A DNA stretch of 64,000 bases from Pantoea sp. 18069 (GCF_902706035.1 NZ_CACSJA010000012.1:62001-126000); one strand, 5' to 3'. Counted from the stretch's first letter, positions 1 through 9,977 are shown. Notes: generated from the letters alone by a model not told the origin. Program-made: numbers and translations.

Positions 1-130
1 GCGCCAGCGACTCGGGGCCTGGTTGCCGGGGGAAACCCTGCATGGCGTGCTGTGGCAGGCAGGTCTGCCGCAGGTGCTCAATGGCGCGGCGGCCCTGCTG
101 CCTGAGCCGGTTTTGGATGGAATGCGATGA
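1..130 (+). CDS. C-terminal fragment of an unidentified protein
   Basis: A reading frame enters from the left edge, shows 42 codons and ends in TGA. The stop overlaps the ATG of the next gene (ATGA), so the two are probably translationally coupled. The tail contains LPGETLHGVLWQAGLP. HMG-CoA lyase-like enzymes, common partners of family III CoA-transferases, can end in a similar way, but this is only a weak resemblance and the family is not established. Confidence 0.5.
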   Translation, partial: RQRLGAWLPGETLHGVLWQAGLPQVLNGAAALLPEPVLDGMR

Positions 131-1338
131 CTGAGAATTTGAAGACGGGGGCCGCCGCGCTGCCGCTTGCGGGACTGCGGGTGGTGGAGTTTTCCCATAT
201 GGTCATGGGGCCGACCTGCGGCATGGTGCTGGCCGATCTTGGCGCCGAGGTCATCAAGGTCGAGCCCGTCGATGGCGACCGCACGCGCCACCTGCTGGGC
301 GCGGGCGCGGGCTTCTTCCCGATGTTCAACCGCAACAAGAAGAGCATTGCGCTCGACCTGCGCCACCCCGAGGGCCTGCAGGCGGCGATACGCCTGGCCT
401 CGTCGGCCGACGTGGTGGTGCAGAACTTCAAGCCCGGCGTGATGACCAAGTACGGCCTCGACTACAGCGCGCTGTCGCGCCTCAACGAGCGCCTGATCTA
501 TGTGAACCACACGGGCTTCCTGCCCGGCCCCTACGACAAGCGCACGGCGCTTGACGAAGTGGTGCAGATGATGGGCGGGCTGGCCTATATGACCGGCCGC
601 CCCGGCGACCCGCTGCGCGCGGGTGCCAGCGTCAACGACATCATGGGCGGCATGTTCGGCGCGATCGGCGCGATGGCGGCGCTGATGCAGCGCGGCATCA
701 CCGGCAAGGGCCAGGAAGTCGATTCGGCGCTGTTCGAGAACAACGTGTTTCTCGTTGGCCAGCACATGATGCAGTACGCCGTCACGGGCGAGCCGGCCGC
801 GCCCATGCCCGAGCGCATTTCGGCCTGGGCGGTCTACGACGTGTTCAGCGTCAAGGACGAGGGCCAGATCTTTCTCGCGGCCGTGAGCGATGCGCAGTGG
901 AACACGCTGTGCACGGCCATGGGCTTTGCCGATCTGCAGGCCGACCCGGCGTTTGCAAGCAACAACGACCGGGTGCGCGCGCGCCCCACGCTGATGCCCG
1001 AGCTGCGCCGGCGCCTGGCCGCCTACGGCACGCAGGAGCTGTCGGAAATCTTCGAGCGCAATGGCCTGCCCTATGCGCCCATCGTGCGGCCCGAGCAATT
1101 GTTCGACGACCCGCACCTCAACGCCACGGGCGGACTGGCCGAGATCACGCTCACCGACGGCGAGCGCGCGGGCCAGACGGCGCGCACCGCGCTGCTGCCC
1201 ATACGCATGGACGGCCAGCGTCCGGGCATTCGCCACAACCCGCCGACGCTGGGCGAGCACACCCGGCAATTGCTGGAGTCGCTGGGCTACGGCCCCGATG
1301 AAGTCACGGCGATGGAGGCCAACGGCGCCGTCGCCTAG
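127..1338 (+). CDS. CaiB/BaiF (family III) CoA-transferase
   Basis: 403 residues, normal for the family. It moves CoA from a thioester donor to a free carboxylic acid in the cytoplasm; the substrate cannot be told from sequence. The N-terminal half has the nucleotide-fold signature (LADLGAEVIKVEP, residues 36-48). The Asp of VNDIMGG (Asp171) aligns with the catalytic Asp169 of formyl-CoA transferase. The start ATG overlaps the upstream stop and has a GGATGGA ribosome site. The adjacent Bug-type receptor suggests uptake and CoA activation of an organic acid. Confidence 0.9.
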   Translation: MTENLKTGAAALPLAGLRVVEFSHMVMGPTCGMVLADLGAEVIKVEPVDGDRTRHLLGAGAGFFPMFNRNKKSIALDLRHPEGLQAAIRLASSADVVVQNFKPGVMTKYGLDYSALSRLNERLIYVNHTGFLPGPYDKRTALDEVVQMMGGLAYMTGRPGDPLRAGASVNDIMGGMFGAIGAMAALMQRGITGKGQEVDSALFENNVFLVGQHMMQYAVTGEPAAPMPERISAWAVYDVFSVKDEGQIFLAAVSDAQWNTLCTAMGFADLQADPAFASNNDRVRARPTLMPELRRRLAAYGTQELSEIFERNGLPYAPIVRPEQLFDDPHLNATGGLAEITLTDGERAGQTARTALLPIRMDGQRPGIRHNPPTLGEHTRQLLESLGYGPDEVTAMEANGAVA

Positions 1339-1346
1339 CCTACCGA

Positions 1347-1371
1347 GCCTGCGCGTGATGCGCAGGCTTTT
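1347..1371 (+). terminator. Hairpin with T run between CoA-transferase and Bug gene
   Basis: GCCTGCGC / GCGCAGGC (8-bp perfect arms, 5-nt loop) followed by TTTT, 9 bases after the CoA-transferase stop. It looks like a short intrinsic terminator or attenuator that could lower expression of the downstream gene. Confidence 0.55.
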
Positions 1372-1398
1372 CGAAATGAAAAGAGCCGGAGACAAAAA

Positions 1399-2373
1399 AT
1401 GCATTTCCCCACGACTTCCCGCCGCAGCATTCTTGCGCTGGCCGCCGCCAGCCTGGTCGCGCCCTTGAGCGCCATGGCCCAGGCCGACAGGCCGCTGCGC
1501 GTGATCCTGCCGCTGTCGGCAGGCTCGGGCGCCGACGGCGCGATCCGCGCGATCAGCACCCAGCTCGCCAGGGCCGTGGGCCACCCCGTGGTCATCGAGA
1601 ACCTGCCCGGCGCGGGGGGCATCACGGGCACGGCGCAGATCGTGCGCGGGCCCAGGGACGGCTCGACGATAGGCGTGGTGTCCAACAACCATGTGGTCAA
1701 TCCCAGCGTCTATCCCTCGATCCCGTTCGACGCACTCCAGGACATCGCGCCCATCACCATCATCGGCGCGACGCCGTTCGTGCTGGTCGCCAACCCTGGC
1801 TTGCCGGCGCGCACTATCCAGGAACTCGTGGCGCTGGCCAAGGCCAGGCCCGGCGCGCTCAACTACGGCTCGTCAGGCAACGGCACCATCTTGCACCTGG
1901 GCGCGGCAATGTTCGTCGACCAGGCCGGGATCGACATCAAGCACATTCCCTACAAGGGCATGGGCATGCTGATGAACGACCTGCTCAGCGGTCAGGTCCA
2001 GTGGGGCGTGGTGGCGCTTGCGCCCGCGGCGCCGCACATCAGGAGCGGCACGCTGCGCGCCCTGGGCGTTACCACGGCCCAGCGCGTGCCGGCCATGCCC
2101 GATCTGCCGACCATTGCCGAGCAAGGCCTGCCCGACTATGCGCTCGAAGGCTGGATCGCGGCCATAGGCCCCAAGGACCTGCCCATGACCGAGCGCAACC
2201 GCCTGCACCAGGCTTTCCAGCAGGCGCTGGCCCAGCCCGAAGCGCGCAATGCGCTGATCGCCCAGGGCTATGAAATCAAGCTGACCCCACCCGAAGCCAC
2301 GGCGGAATTCATGCGCTCCGAGCTGCAACGCATGGGCCAGATCGTCAAGAACGCCAAAGTAAAGGTGGACTGA
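1399..2373 (+). CDS. Bug/TctC-family periplasmic substrate-binding protein
   Basis: 324 residues, typical of Bug receptors, the extracytoplasmic binding proteins of tripartite tricarboxylate transporters; many in Burkholderiales are orphans without the TctA/TctB membrane partners, as here. An export signal spans about residues 1-27 (SRRSILALAAASL, cleavage near AMAQ-AD); the twin arginines 8-9 could support Tat export. Family landmarks are VVIENLPGAGG, YGSSGNG and IPYKGMG. The ligand is unknown but is probably a carboxylate linked to the CoA-transferase upstream. Confidence 0.9.
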   Translation: MHFPTTSRRSILALAAASLVAPLSAMAQADRPLRVILPLSAGSGADGAIRAISTQLARAVGHPVVIENLPGAGGITGTAQIVRGPRDGSTIGVVSNNHVVNPSVYPSIPFDALQDIAPITIIGATPFVLVANPGLPARTIQELVALAKARPGALNYGSSGNGTILHLGAAMFVDQAGIDIKHIPYKGMGMLMNDLLSGQVQWGVVALAPAAPHIRSGTLRALGVTTAQRVPAMPDLPTIAEQGLPDYALEGWIAAIGPKDLPMTERNRLHQAFQQALAQPEARNALIAQGYEIKLTPPEATAEFMRSELQRMGQIVKNAKVKVD

Positions 2374-2387
2374 AGAGCCGGGCGTGT

Positions 2388-3755
2388 CTACGCCGTCTGG
2401 CGCAGCGGCTGCACGGCTTCCCAGCTGCGCAGCTTGCCCGGATTGAGCAGGCCCAGCGGATCGAAGCGCTGCTTGGTGCTCACCACGGCCGGGTCGAGAT
2501 TGTTCTGCTTGCCGTCCTCGACGATATAGACATGCGGGTTGTTGATCTGCACGCCATGGTCGCGGTGGATCTGCATGATCTGGTTGAGCCGCTGCTCGGT
2601 GGTGTAGCGGATGATCTGCAGGCCGCTGCAGTTGAACGCGCCTTCCTTGGTGCGCAGGAACTCGAGGTGCATCATCACTTCGCCGCCCAGCGCGGCTTCG
2701 AGGGCCTTGACCTGCTCGATGCGGCGCGCGGGGTTGAAGCCGCTCTGGATATAGGTCAGGCCCTTGTCGACTTTCAGCGCATGCAGCGTGGTGTGGTTCC
2801 AGGTGTATTCGATCAGTGTCTTGTTGCCGGCCTTTACTTCGTCGGCCGTCTTGCGGTAGGTGACCCGGCCGCCATGTTTGGCCACCATGTCGCGCATGCC
2901 GGCTTCGGAGTGCGGCGCGACCAGCAGCAGCACCGCGTGGCAGCCCTGGGGCAGGTGTTCGGCGAGACCAGTGAAGTAGTCGGGAATCGGCGCGGCCAGA
3001 AAGCAGACTTCCTTTTTCTCCAGGCCGGGCGCGCTGCCGAAGCGGTCGGCGAATTCCAGCGCCGCATCGAATGCATCGAAGGCCGCGATGCACTCGGTCC
3101 AGGGTACAGCGGGCGTGAGCGCGACTTCGAGTTCGAGCACGATGCCGTTCGTGCCATAGGTGTGGTGCAGCAGCATGGCCTCGGCGCCGCGCAGCTCTAT
3201 GATCTGGGGCTCGGCTTCCACCGTCATGGCGCGCACGGCCAGCACATTGCCCGGGGCGGCGAGCGGGCCATGGTTGATCGAGCCCGCGCCGCCAAAGCCG
3301 CCGCCGAACAGGCCGCCCAGTGTCGCGCTGCGGTAGGTCGAGGGTAGCCAGCGCAGCTCCTGACCCAGCGGCTTGGCCTGGGCGTCGAAGTCGGCCAGGC
3401 GTATGCCGGCCTGCGCCCGGCCCACGCCGTCGCGCACCCAGCCAAAGGCGTTGTAGCCCGACAGGTCGAGGATCACGCCGCCATGCAGCGGCGTGCACTG
3501 GCCGTAGTTGCCCGTGCCGCTGCCGCGCACGGTGAGCGGAATGCCCGCGCTGGCGCAGGCCGCGACGACCTGGCGGATTTCCTCTTCGCTGCGTGGGCGC
3601 ACGGCGATGTCGGCGCGCTTGCCCGCGAGCTCGCGCTTGAGCACCGGACTGAACCAGGCGAAGTCCTGCGACAGCCGGCCCACGCGCAGCGGGTCGGCGA
3701 TCCAGTCGAGATCGGGCAGTTGTTCGGGAAGTTGGTGGGCGGCGATGGATGTCAT
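2388..3755 (-). CDS. FAD-binding oxidoreductase (PCMH/FAD_binding_4 type)
   Basis: 455 residues. A PCMH-type FAD-binding domain covers roughly residues 45-230: AVRPRSEEEI (51-60) and the pyrophosphate loop GSGTGNYG (78-85), then LGGLFGGGFGGAG and YGTNGIVLELEVAL. The C-terminal half carries the substrate cap. The architecture matches the GlcD / alkyl-DHAP synthase group, soluble oxidases or dehydrogenases of hydroxyacids or similar compounds. It lies 134 bases downstream of the ABC permease gene on the same strand and may be the last gene of the catabolic cluster, although a dispersed repeat separates them. Substrate unknown. Confidence 0.82.
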   Translation of the reverse strand: MTSIAAHQLPEQLPDLDWIADPLRVGRLSQDFAWFSPVLKRELAGKRADIAVRPRSEEEIRQVVAACASAGIPLTVRGSGTGNYGQCTPLHGGVILDLSGYNAFGWVRDGVGRAQAGIRLADFDAQAKPLGQELRWLPSTYRSATLGGLFGGGFGGAGSINHGPLAAPGNVLAVRAMTVEAEPQIIELRGAEAMLLHHTYGTNGIVLELEVALTPAVPWTECIAAFDAFDAALEFADRFGSAPGLEKKEVCFLAAPIPDYFTGLAEHLPQGCHAVLLLVAPHSEAGMRDMVAKHGGRVTYRKTADEVKAGNKTLIEYTWNHTTLHALKVDKGLTYIQSGFNPARRIEQVKALEAALGGEVMMHLEFLRTKEGAFNCSGLQIIRYTTEQRLNQIMQIHRDHGVQINNPHVYIVEDGKQNNLDPAVVSTKQRFDPLGLLNPGKLRSWEAVQPLRQTA

Positions 3756-3790
3756 GATTTATGTAGGTGCGCGTGCAAAAACGGGACAGC

Positions 3791-3898
3791 GGGGGGCGCC
3801 GAGCAAGGGCCGCCCCGCAGCGACGGCGCCGTCCCCCTCCACCGAAGGTTGAGAGGGGGAAGACGGGGCCGGCCATCCGGCGAAGCGGCTCAGGGGGT
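3791..3898 (-). repeat. Dispersed intergenic repeat, copy 1
   Basis: Read on the minus strand it starts CCCCCTGAGCCGCTTC, continues with AGGGGGACGGCGCCGTCG and ends GCGGGGCGGCCCTTGCTCGG. Two other copies share this order of blocks (21452-21531 and 57525-57605). It begins at the stop codon of the ABC permease gene, in the same direction as that gene. This copy has about 28 extra bases in the middle. Confidence 0.7.
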
Positions 3899-4773
3899 GA
3901 TTTCTGATGAATGCCAGCTGCCCAATGCCAGCCGGCTAAGCCAGGCCATGGCGACAAACATGCCCACGCCGGTCAGCGAGATCAGCAGCAGCGCGGCGAA
4001 CATGCGCGGGATATTGAGCTGGAAGCCCGCCTGCAGGATCTGGTAGGCCAGGCCCGCGCCCGAGCCGCCCGTGCCCGCGACAAACTCGGCCACCACGGCG
4101 CCTATCAGCGCCAGGCCGCTGGAGATGCGCAGCCCGCCGAAGAAGTAGGGCAGGGCGCTGGGAATGCGCAGCCGCACCAGGGTCTGCAGCCGCGTGGCGC
4201 GGTTGAGCTGGAAGTAGCTTTGCAGGTCGGGCTCCACGCTGCGCAGGCCCAGCGTGGTGTTGCTGATGATGGGAAACAGCGCCACCAGCGCCGCGCAGAT
4301 CACCATCGAGGCCGTAGGGTCCTTGACCCAGATGATGATCAGCGGCGCGACCGCGACGATGGGCGTGACCTGCAGCAGCACCGCATAGGGAAACAGCGCC
4401 ATCTCGATCAGTTTGCTCTGCACGAACAGGAACGAGATCAGCACGCCGGCCACGGTGGCGGCGAGAAACGCCAGCACCGTGATCTTCACCGTGACCCACA
4501 GCGAGGCGCCCAGTGCGGCCCAGTCGGTGATCAGCGTCTCCATCATCAGCAGCGGCGAAGGCACGAGGTAGGGCGGCAGCTCCAGCCCCGTGACCAGGCC
4601 CTGCCACAGCGCGATCAACACCATGCCGACCAGCAGCGGATAGAAGATGCGCTGCACGCGCGGCCGCGCCAGCAGCGGCGCGCGCGCGGGCTTTGGCGGG
4701 CTTGCGGCCTTCTTGGCGGCTGGCACTGCGGGCGCGCTACGTGGCACGGCCGCAACGGATGGAAAAGGGGTGC

Positions 4774-4777
<4 letters not shown>
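3890..4777 (-). CDS. ABC transporter permease (SsuC/TauC/ThiX type)
   Basis: 295 residues from the start MSTPFPSVAAV; the frame is open further upstream but that part is antisense to the ATPase gene. A Pro/Ala/Lys-rich head is followed by about six membrane segments of the BPD_transp_1 fold. The EAA-like coupling loop lies near LRIPSALPYFFGGLRISSGL. The start overlaps the ATPase stop by four bases (ATGA). It forms the inner-membrane channel of the importer with the genes at 4774 and 5649. Confidence 0.9.
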
Positions 4778-5595
<818 letters not shown>

Positions 5596-5648
5596 GGTCG
5601 CCTTTCGATAAATGAGGTCTGGACCTCTGTTTCAGGGCTGTCGGGGAA

Positions 5649-6641
5649 TCAGGGCAGAACCTTGAGGTCCTTGACGAAGCGGGTGGTGTAGGTGTCGGCG
5701 AGCTTGACCTTGGCGGGGTCGAGAAGCTTGGTCTCGACGAGGAAGTCGTAGCTGGCCTTGGCGCGCGCGTCGGTCAGCACGCCTATGCCCATGCTGGCCG
5801 CGTCGCCGCCCGTGACCATGCCCAGCTCCTTGAGCTTGGCGACGCTGTAGGCCAGCTGTTCGTCGCTCATGTTGGGGTTGTCCTTCTTGATCAGCGCGTT
5901 GCCGGGCGCGGGGTCGGCGAGGTAGCTCTTCCAGCCTTCCATCGAGGCCTTGACGAAGGCGCTCACGGCGGCGCTGCGCGTCTTGAGCGTCTTGTCCATG
6001 CACGACACCGTCGTGGCGTACGCGGGGTAGCCCTGGTCGCTGAACATCAGCGTGGTGGTCTTGACGCCGGCCTTGGCAATCGCAAACGGCTCGGAGGTCA
6101 GATAGCCCTGCTGGGCGGTGTTCCTGTCGGCGACGAAAGGCTGGATGTTGAAGGTGTAGGGGCGGGTCTGCGCATCGGTGAAGCCGTACCTGGCCTTGAG
6201 CCAGGGCCAGTAGCCGCGCTGCGCCGAGGAGCCGATCAGAATGGTCTTGCCCTTGAGGTCCTCGAACTTCTTGACGTCGTCATGCGCGATCAGCACCTGC
6301 AGGTCCTTCTGGAACACCGCGGCGACATTGGTCACGGGCACGCCGCCTTCGCGCATCTGGATCATCTGCAGGTCGCTGGACCCCATCACGCAGTCGGCCT
6401 GGCCGGCGGCCATCATCTGCACGATATTGACCTGCGGGCCACCCATCTTGATGGTCGCGTCCAGGCCGTGTTTCTTGTACAGGCCCGTGGCCAGCGCCTG
6501 GTAGAAGCCGCCGTGCTCGGCCTGCGCGTACCAGTTGGTCATATAGGTGAACTTCTCCTGCGCCTGCGCGGTGCCGAGGGCACCAAGAGCAAGCAGGGCG
6601 GCGGCACCAAGTCGGGAAAGGCGGGAAGCGGTCTTCATCAT
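5649..6641 (-). CDS. NMT1/THI5-like ABC substrate-binding protein
   Basis: 330 residues from MMKTASRLSRL. A Sec signal spans about residues 1-27, cleaved after AQA. The mature protein has the THI5/NMT1 signature (YMTNWYAQAEHGGFYQAL, then GLYKKHGLDATIKMGGP), as in ThiY, the receptor for pyrimidine vitamin precursors, and in other aromatic N-compound receptors. It is the periplasmic receptor of the importer encoded just downstream. The neighbours (RutR-like regulator, deaminases, creatininase-like enzyme) suggest a small nitrogen heterocycle as ligand; that is inference. Confidence 0.88.
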   Translation of the reverse strand: MMKTASRLSRLGAAALLALGALGTAQAQEKFTYMTNWYAQAEHGGFYQALATGLYKKHGLDATIKMGGPQVNIVQMMAAGQADCVMGSSDLQMIQMREGGVPVTNVAAVFQKDLQVLIAHDDVKKFEDLKGKTILIGSSAQRGYWPWLKARYGFTDAQTRPYTFNIQPFVADRNTAQQGYLTSEPFAIAKAGVKTTTLMFSDQGYPAYATTVSCMDKTLKTRSAAVSAFVKASMEGWKSYLADPAPGNALIKKDNPNMSDEQLAYSVAKLKELGMVTGGDAASMGIGVLTDARAKASYDFLVETKLLDPAKVKLADTYTTRFVKDLKVLP

Positions 6642-6697
6642 GGCGGTACTCCGGAAGGGGGCAGGACAGAGGGGGATAGGGAAAGGATTCGCAGGTT

Positions 6698-7561
6698 TCA
6701 GGCCAGGGCCGTGGAATGCTCCACATGGCCGGTGTGGTGGGCGCGGCCCCAGGTGGGCTCGGGGCGCGCGGCCCATTGCAGGTGGTGCAGTTCGGTGATT
6801 GCCGCGGCCCAGCTCACGGCCAGCGAATCGAGAATCGCCTGGCCCTGCTCGGCCGTCGCGGGCAGCGGGTCGCCGATGATTCCGCTGGGCCCGAAGTCGC
6901 GCGCGCTCCAGGCGCAGGCGGGCCGGCCGTCGGGCGACAGCAGCGGCGAATCGAACACCGGCGGGTAGTTGCTCACGGCGCGCTCCATGTGCACGGTGTC
7001 GGGCGCGAGCGCCAGCATCAGCGCGGTCTCGGCATGGCCGGCGTGCATGGCAAGCTTCTTTTCGGTGTCCGACAGGTACTTGCCGGCCACATGCGGCACG
7101 CGCCAGGTGAAGCTGGGCACGACGATGAAATCGCCATGGCGCAGGCGCAGCTCGCGCGCGCACATCTCCATCACCTGGGGCTGGCCGCCATGGCCGTTGA
7201 CGAACAGCAGCTTGCGAAAGCCCGCGCGGTAGACCGACTCGCCGATCTCGTTCATCGTTGCCAGCAGCGTCTCGCCGCTGAGCGTCACGGTGCCCGGAAA
7301 GTGCAGGTGCTCTTCCGACTTGCCGTAGGTGATGGGCGCCATCGCGAACGCCGGCACGTCGGCGGGCAGGCGCGCGAGCGCATGGCCCACCACGCCGGCG
7401 CTGATCACCGTGTCCACCGCGCAGGGCAGGTGCGGGCCGTGCTGTTCGGTCGCGCCCGTGGCCAGCACGATCACGGTGTTTTCCTTGTCGGGCAGGTCGA
7501 CGATTTCGGTCCAGCTCAGGTAGGGCAGGTAGCGGTGGGGCGGGGTGTAGCCATGCAGCAT
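6698..7561 (-). CDS. Creatininase-family amidohydrolase
   Basis: 287 residues, close to the usual 240-270. Metal-site motifs are complete: TGATEQHGPHLP (Glu39, His41) with Asp50, VNGHGG (121-126, His124) and HAGHAET (173-179, including Glu178). The family opens cyclic amides such as creatinine, or acts as formamide/ester amidase in pterin, riboflavin and mycofactocin chemistry. In this cluster it is a candidate for ring opening of an imported heterocycle. A 29-base gap separates it from the Rid gene upstream. Confidence 0.85.
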   Translation of the reverse strand: MLHGYTPPHRYLPYLSWTEIVDLPDKENTVIVLATGATEQHGPHLPCAVDTVISAGVVGHALARLPADVPAFAMAPITYGKSEEHLHFPGTVTLSGETLLATMNEIGESVYRAGFRKLLFVNGHGGQPQVMEMCARELRLRHGDFIVVPSFTWRVPHVAGKYLSDTEKKLAMHAGHAETALMLALAPDTVHMERAVSNYPPVFDSPLLSPDGRPACAWSARDFGPSGIIGDPLPATAEQGQAILDSLAVSWAAAITELHHLQWAARPEPTWGRAHHTGHVEHSTALA

Positions 7562-7590
7562 GGGGAAGGTCTTTCGTGGGCAGGAGGGGT

Positions 7591-8052
7591 TCAGCGCCGG
7601 GGCAGCCAGGCCGTGGCTTCGACTTCGATGAGGATTTCGGGCGTGGGCAGCATGGCGCTGACTTCAACCACCGTGGAGGCCGGTGGCTCGCCCGGGAAGA
7701 ACAGCTTGCGCACCCGGCTGTACTGGGGAAAGTGGTCGAGGTTGCGGAAGTACTGCACCAGCTTGACCACGTCGGACATCTGTCCGCCCGCGGCTTCGAT
7801 GGTCAGGCGTATGCGGTCGAGCACATACCAGCTTTGCGCGAGGATCGGGCCCTCCTTGACGTCGCTGCTGAACTCGCCCGTGCGGCCTATCAGCGTCGCG
7901 GCGTCGTCGGGAATGTCGGCGTAGCCCTGCACGATGCGGCCGGCCGCGGGATCGACGGCGATGATTCCCGAGAGAAACACCATGTCGCCCGCGCGGCGCC
8001 AGGCCGCGTAGCGGGCCAGGGGTTGGGCAATGCCGGGTGGGGTGGCGCTCAT
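7591..8052 (-). CDS. Rid (YjgF/YER057c/UK114) family protein
   Basis: 153 residues; canonical RidA is about 128. It starts MSATPPGIAQPLARYAAW with a four-base overlap with the upstream amidohydrolase gene. Family features are VFLSGIIAVDP, the central YFRN region and LIEVEATAW at the end. In RidA the segment PAR-x-x-VEV supplies the Arg that holds the imine carboxylate; here it reads PPASTVVEV, so that Arg is replaced. It probably belongs to a divergent Rid subgroup. RutC of the uracil pathway is also a Rid protein, which fits the neighbourhood. Confidence 0.85.
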   Translation of the reverse strand: MSATPPGIAQPLARYAAWRRAGDMVFLSGIIAVDPAAGRIVQGYADIPDDAATLIGRTGEFSSDVKEGPILAQSWYVLDRIRLTIEAAGGQMSDVVKLVQYFRNLDHFPQYSRVRKLFFPGEPPASTVVEVSAMLPTPEILIEVEATAWLPRR

Positions 8053-9362
8053 GCGAGGCTCCTTGCGAGGGGGGGAATGGACGAGGCGGGGGTGAACCAG
8101 CCGGCATTTGCCTGGCCGCTCGCGACCCGGCCCTGGCGCAGCACCAGGCGCGGCTGCGTGCGCGAGGGAAAGCCCCAGCCGTCGGCCTGGTGGAAGACGA
8201 TCAGATCGGCGCTGCTGCCCGGCGCAAGCGGCAGCGCCTGCGGTCCGCGGCTGAGCCAGTCGGCGCGGCACAGCGCTTGCGACCAGCGGTCGAACGGCGC
8301 ATCGAGCTGCGCGGCGAGCACGCCCGTGGCCAGGGCTTCGAGCGGGTCGAAACTGCCCACGGGGCAGAACGGGTCCTGCACGTTGTCGCTGGCAATGAGC
8401 ACCGGAATGCCGCGCGCATGCGCTTCCTTGACCAGGGTGAGCCCGCGCTGGCGCGGCGTGCGGCCGGTGACGGCGTCCTGCAGCAGCAAGTTGGTGATGG
8501 GCAGCGTGACCAGCGTGATCGGGCTTTGCGCCACGGCGTCCAGCGTCGCCAGCGCCGTGGCTTCGTCCTGCGCGGCCAGCGCGCAGCTGTGGCCGCAGAC
8601 CACATGGCCGTCGAAGCGCAGCTCCTGCAGCAGCGCGGCCGTCGTCGCCAGGCCCTGGGCGCCGGGGTGCAGTTCTTCATCGACATGCAGATCGACGTTC
8701 AGGCCATGCAGCTGCGCGGCCTCGAACAGGTGGCGCAGCGCCTGCGGGTTCCAGTTGGTCGTATGCACGAAGCCGCCTAGCAGCGCGCCCGGGCCGCTTG
8801 CGGCCACGATGCGCGCCAGGCGCAGCGCGCTGCGGCGCTCGGCATACAGATGCAGAGGAACCAGCGCCACGCGCTCGAGCGTGAGCCGCCCGGCCCATTC
8901 CTGCGCGAGTTCGCGCAGCACGTTCCAGGCCAGCGGCTGGGCCTCGGGCTCCCACCAGTCGCAGTGGGTGCGCAGGTGCACCGTGCCGGCCGCATAAGCC
9001 CATTGCAGCGCGCGGCTGGCGCGTTCTCGTACATCGGCCTCGGTCCAGCCCTGGCGGTCGACCATCATCGCGGCTATCGCGCCCAGCAGGCCAGGCTTCA
9101 CGGCGCCCATGCGCGCCAGTGTGAAGGCCTTGTCCAGATGCGTGTGGGCGTCGACCAGGCCGGGCAGCACCAGCGCGCCGGCCAGGTTCCAGGCGCTGCC
9201 CGCGGGCGGCGTGAACGCGCTGTCGTGCGGCGCCATGCCCAGCACACGGCCATTGGCCAGGTGCAGGTCGGCGAGCGCGGGCTGGCCGCCATGCAGCGGC
9301 CACGGATCGGGCAGCAGCCAGCGCGGCAGGCGGGCGGCGAGAAGATGGTCGGGAGCGTGCAT
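8049..9362 (-). CDS. Cytosine deaminase-like amidohydrolase
   Basis: 437 residues. Amidohydrolase superfamily with the CodA-type metal set: DAHTHLDKAF (His73, His75), LHVDEE (His226 metal, Glu229 probable acid/base), CGHSC (His258) and IASDNVQDPF (Asp326). The residue spacing matches cytosine/isoguanine/creatinine deaminases. It probably hydrolyses a C-NH2 or ring amide of a heterocycle in the cytoplasm. Its stop overlaps the start of the Rid gene, so the two are coupled. Confidence 0.85.
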   Translation of the reverse strand: MHAPDHLLAARLPRWLLPDPWPLHGGQPALADLHLANGRVLGMAPHDSAFTPPAGSAWNLAGALVLPGLVDAHTHLDKAFTLARMGAVKPGLLGAIAAMMVDRQGWTEADVRERASRALQWAYAAGTVHLRTHCDWWEPEAQPLAWNVLRELAQEWAGRLTLERVALVPLHLYAERRSALRLARIVAASGPGALLGGFVHTTNWNPQALRHLFEAAQLHGLNVDLHVDEELHPGAQGLATTAALLQELRFDGHVVCGHSCALAAQDEATALATLDAVAQSPITLVTLPITNLLLQDAVTGRTPRQRGLTLVKEAHARGIPVLIASDNVQDPFCPVGSFDPLEALATGVLAAQLDAPFDRWSQALCRADWLSRGPQALPLAPGSSADLIVFHQADGWGFPSRTQPRLVLRQGRVASGQANAGWFTPASSIPPLARSLA

Positions 9363-9380
9363 GTCGAATCCTTCAGGCGA

Positions 9381-9968
9381 TCAGGAAAAACGCGCCATGG
9401 CCTCGCCCACGCGCGCCTTGAAGGCCGTGAGGCGCTGCGGCGTGGCCACGTTCATGTGGTAGTACGCGTGGTAGTCGACGCGCGCCTTGCCGCCCGTGAG
9501 CAGGCGCAGGTAGCGCGTCACGGACTTGCGCGGCGGGTCGCCCATCAGCAGCGCGGTCCAGCGCGGGCGGCCATAGGTCACCACGGCCGAAATGCGCTTG
9601 AGGTGGGTCAGCGCGGGCTTGACGTTGTGCGGGTCGCTGATGTCGAAAGCCACGCCGGGCATCAGCACGCGGTCGAAGAAGCCCTTGAGCATGGCCGGCA
9701 TGCCGAAGCACCAGGTGGGAAAGCAGAACACCACGGCTTCGGCGTTGAGCAGCCGGTCCACATAGCCCTGCACCGGCAGGCGGTTGCCGGGCACTTCGTG
9801 GTAGCCCAGGCGCTCTGCGCGGCTGAGGACCGGATTGAAGTCCTCGGCATACAGATCGCAGTCGTCGACTTCATGTCCGGCGCTGCGCAGGTTGAGCACC
9901 ACCTCGGTATGCAGCGCCGCGTGGTAGCTGGTCTCGACCGGGTGGCAATAGATGACAAGAACGCGCAT
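9381..9968 (-). CDS. NAD(P)H-dependent oxidoreductase, flavodoxin-like fold
   Basis: 195 residues with an MdaB/KefF/NQO-type flavodoxin_2 fold: MRVLVIYCHPVETSYHAALH at the start and the flavin-contact stretch VVFCFPTWCFGMPAMLKGF. Such proteins pass two electrons from NAD(P)H to quinones or other acceptors using FMN/FAD. It is preceded by the ferredoxin gene (9-base gap) and followed by the amidohydrolase gene, so it may supply electrons within the cluster's pathway. Confidence 0.85.
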   Translation of the reverse strand: MRVLVIYCHPVETSYHAALHTEVVLNLRSAGHEVDDCDLYAEDFNPVLSRAERLGYHEVPGNRLPVQGYVDRLLNAEAVVFCFPTWCFGMPAMLKGFFDRVLMPGVAFDISDPHNVKPALTHLKRISAVVTYGRPRWTALLMGDPPRKSVTRYLRLLTGGKARVDYHAYYHMNVATPQRLTAFKARVGEAMARFS

Positions 9969-9977
9969 GGTCGGCCC

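Noticed and set aside
1873..3957. 694-codon open frame on the minus strand
   Set aside because: It is a GC-driven shadow of the Bug gene and the FAD oxidase gene; its text is Arg/Ala/Gly-rich without any domain, while the other frames give clear families.
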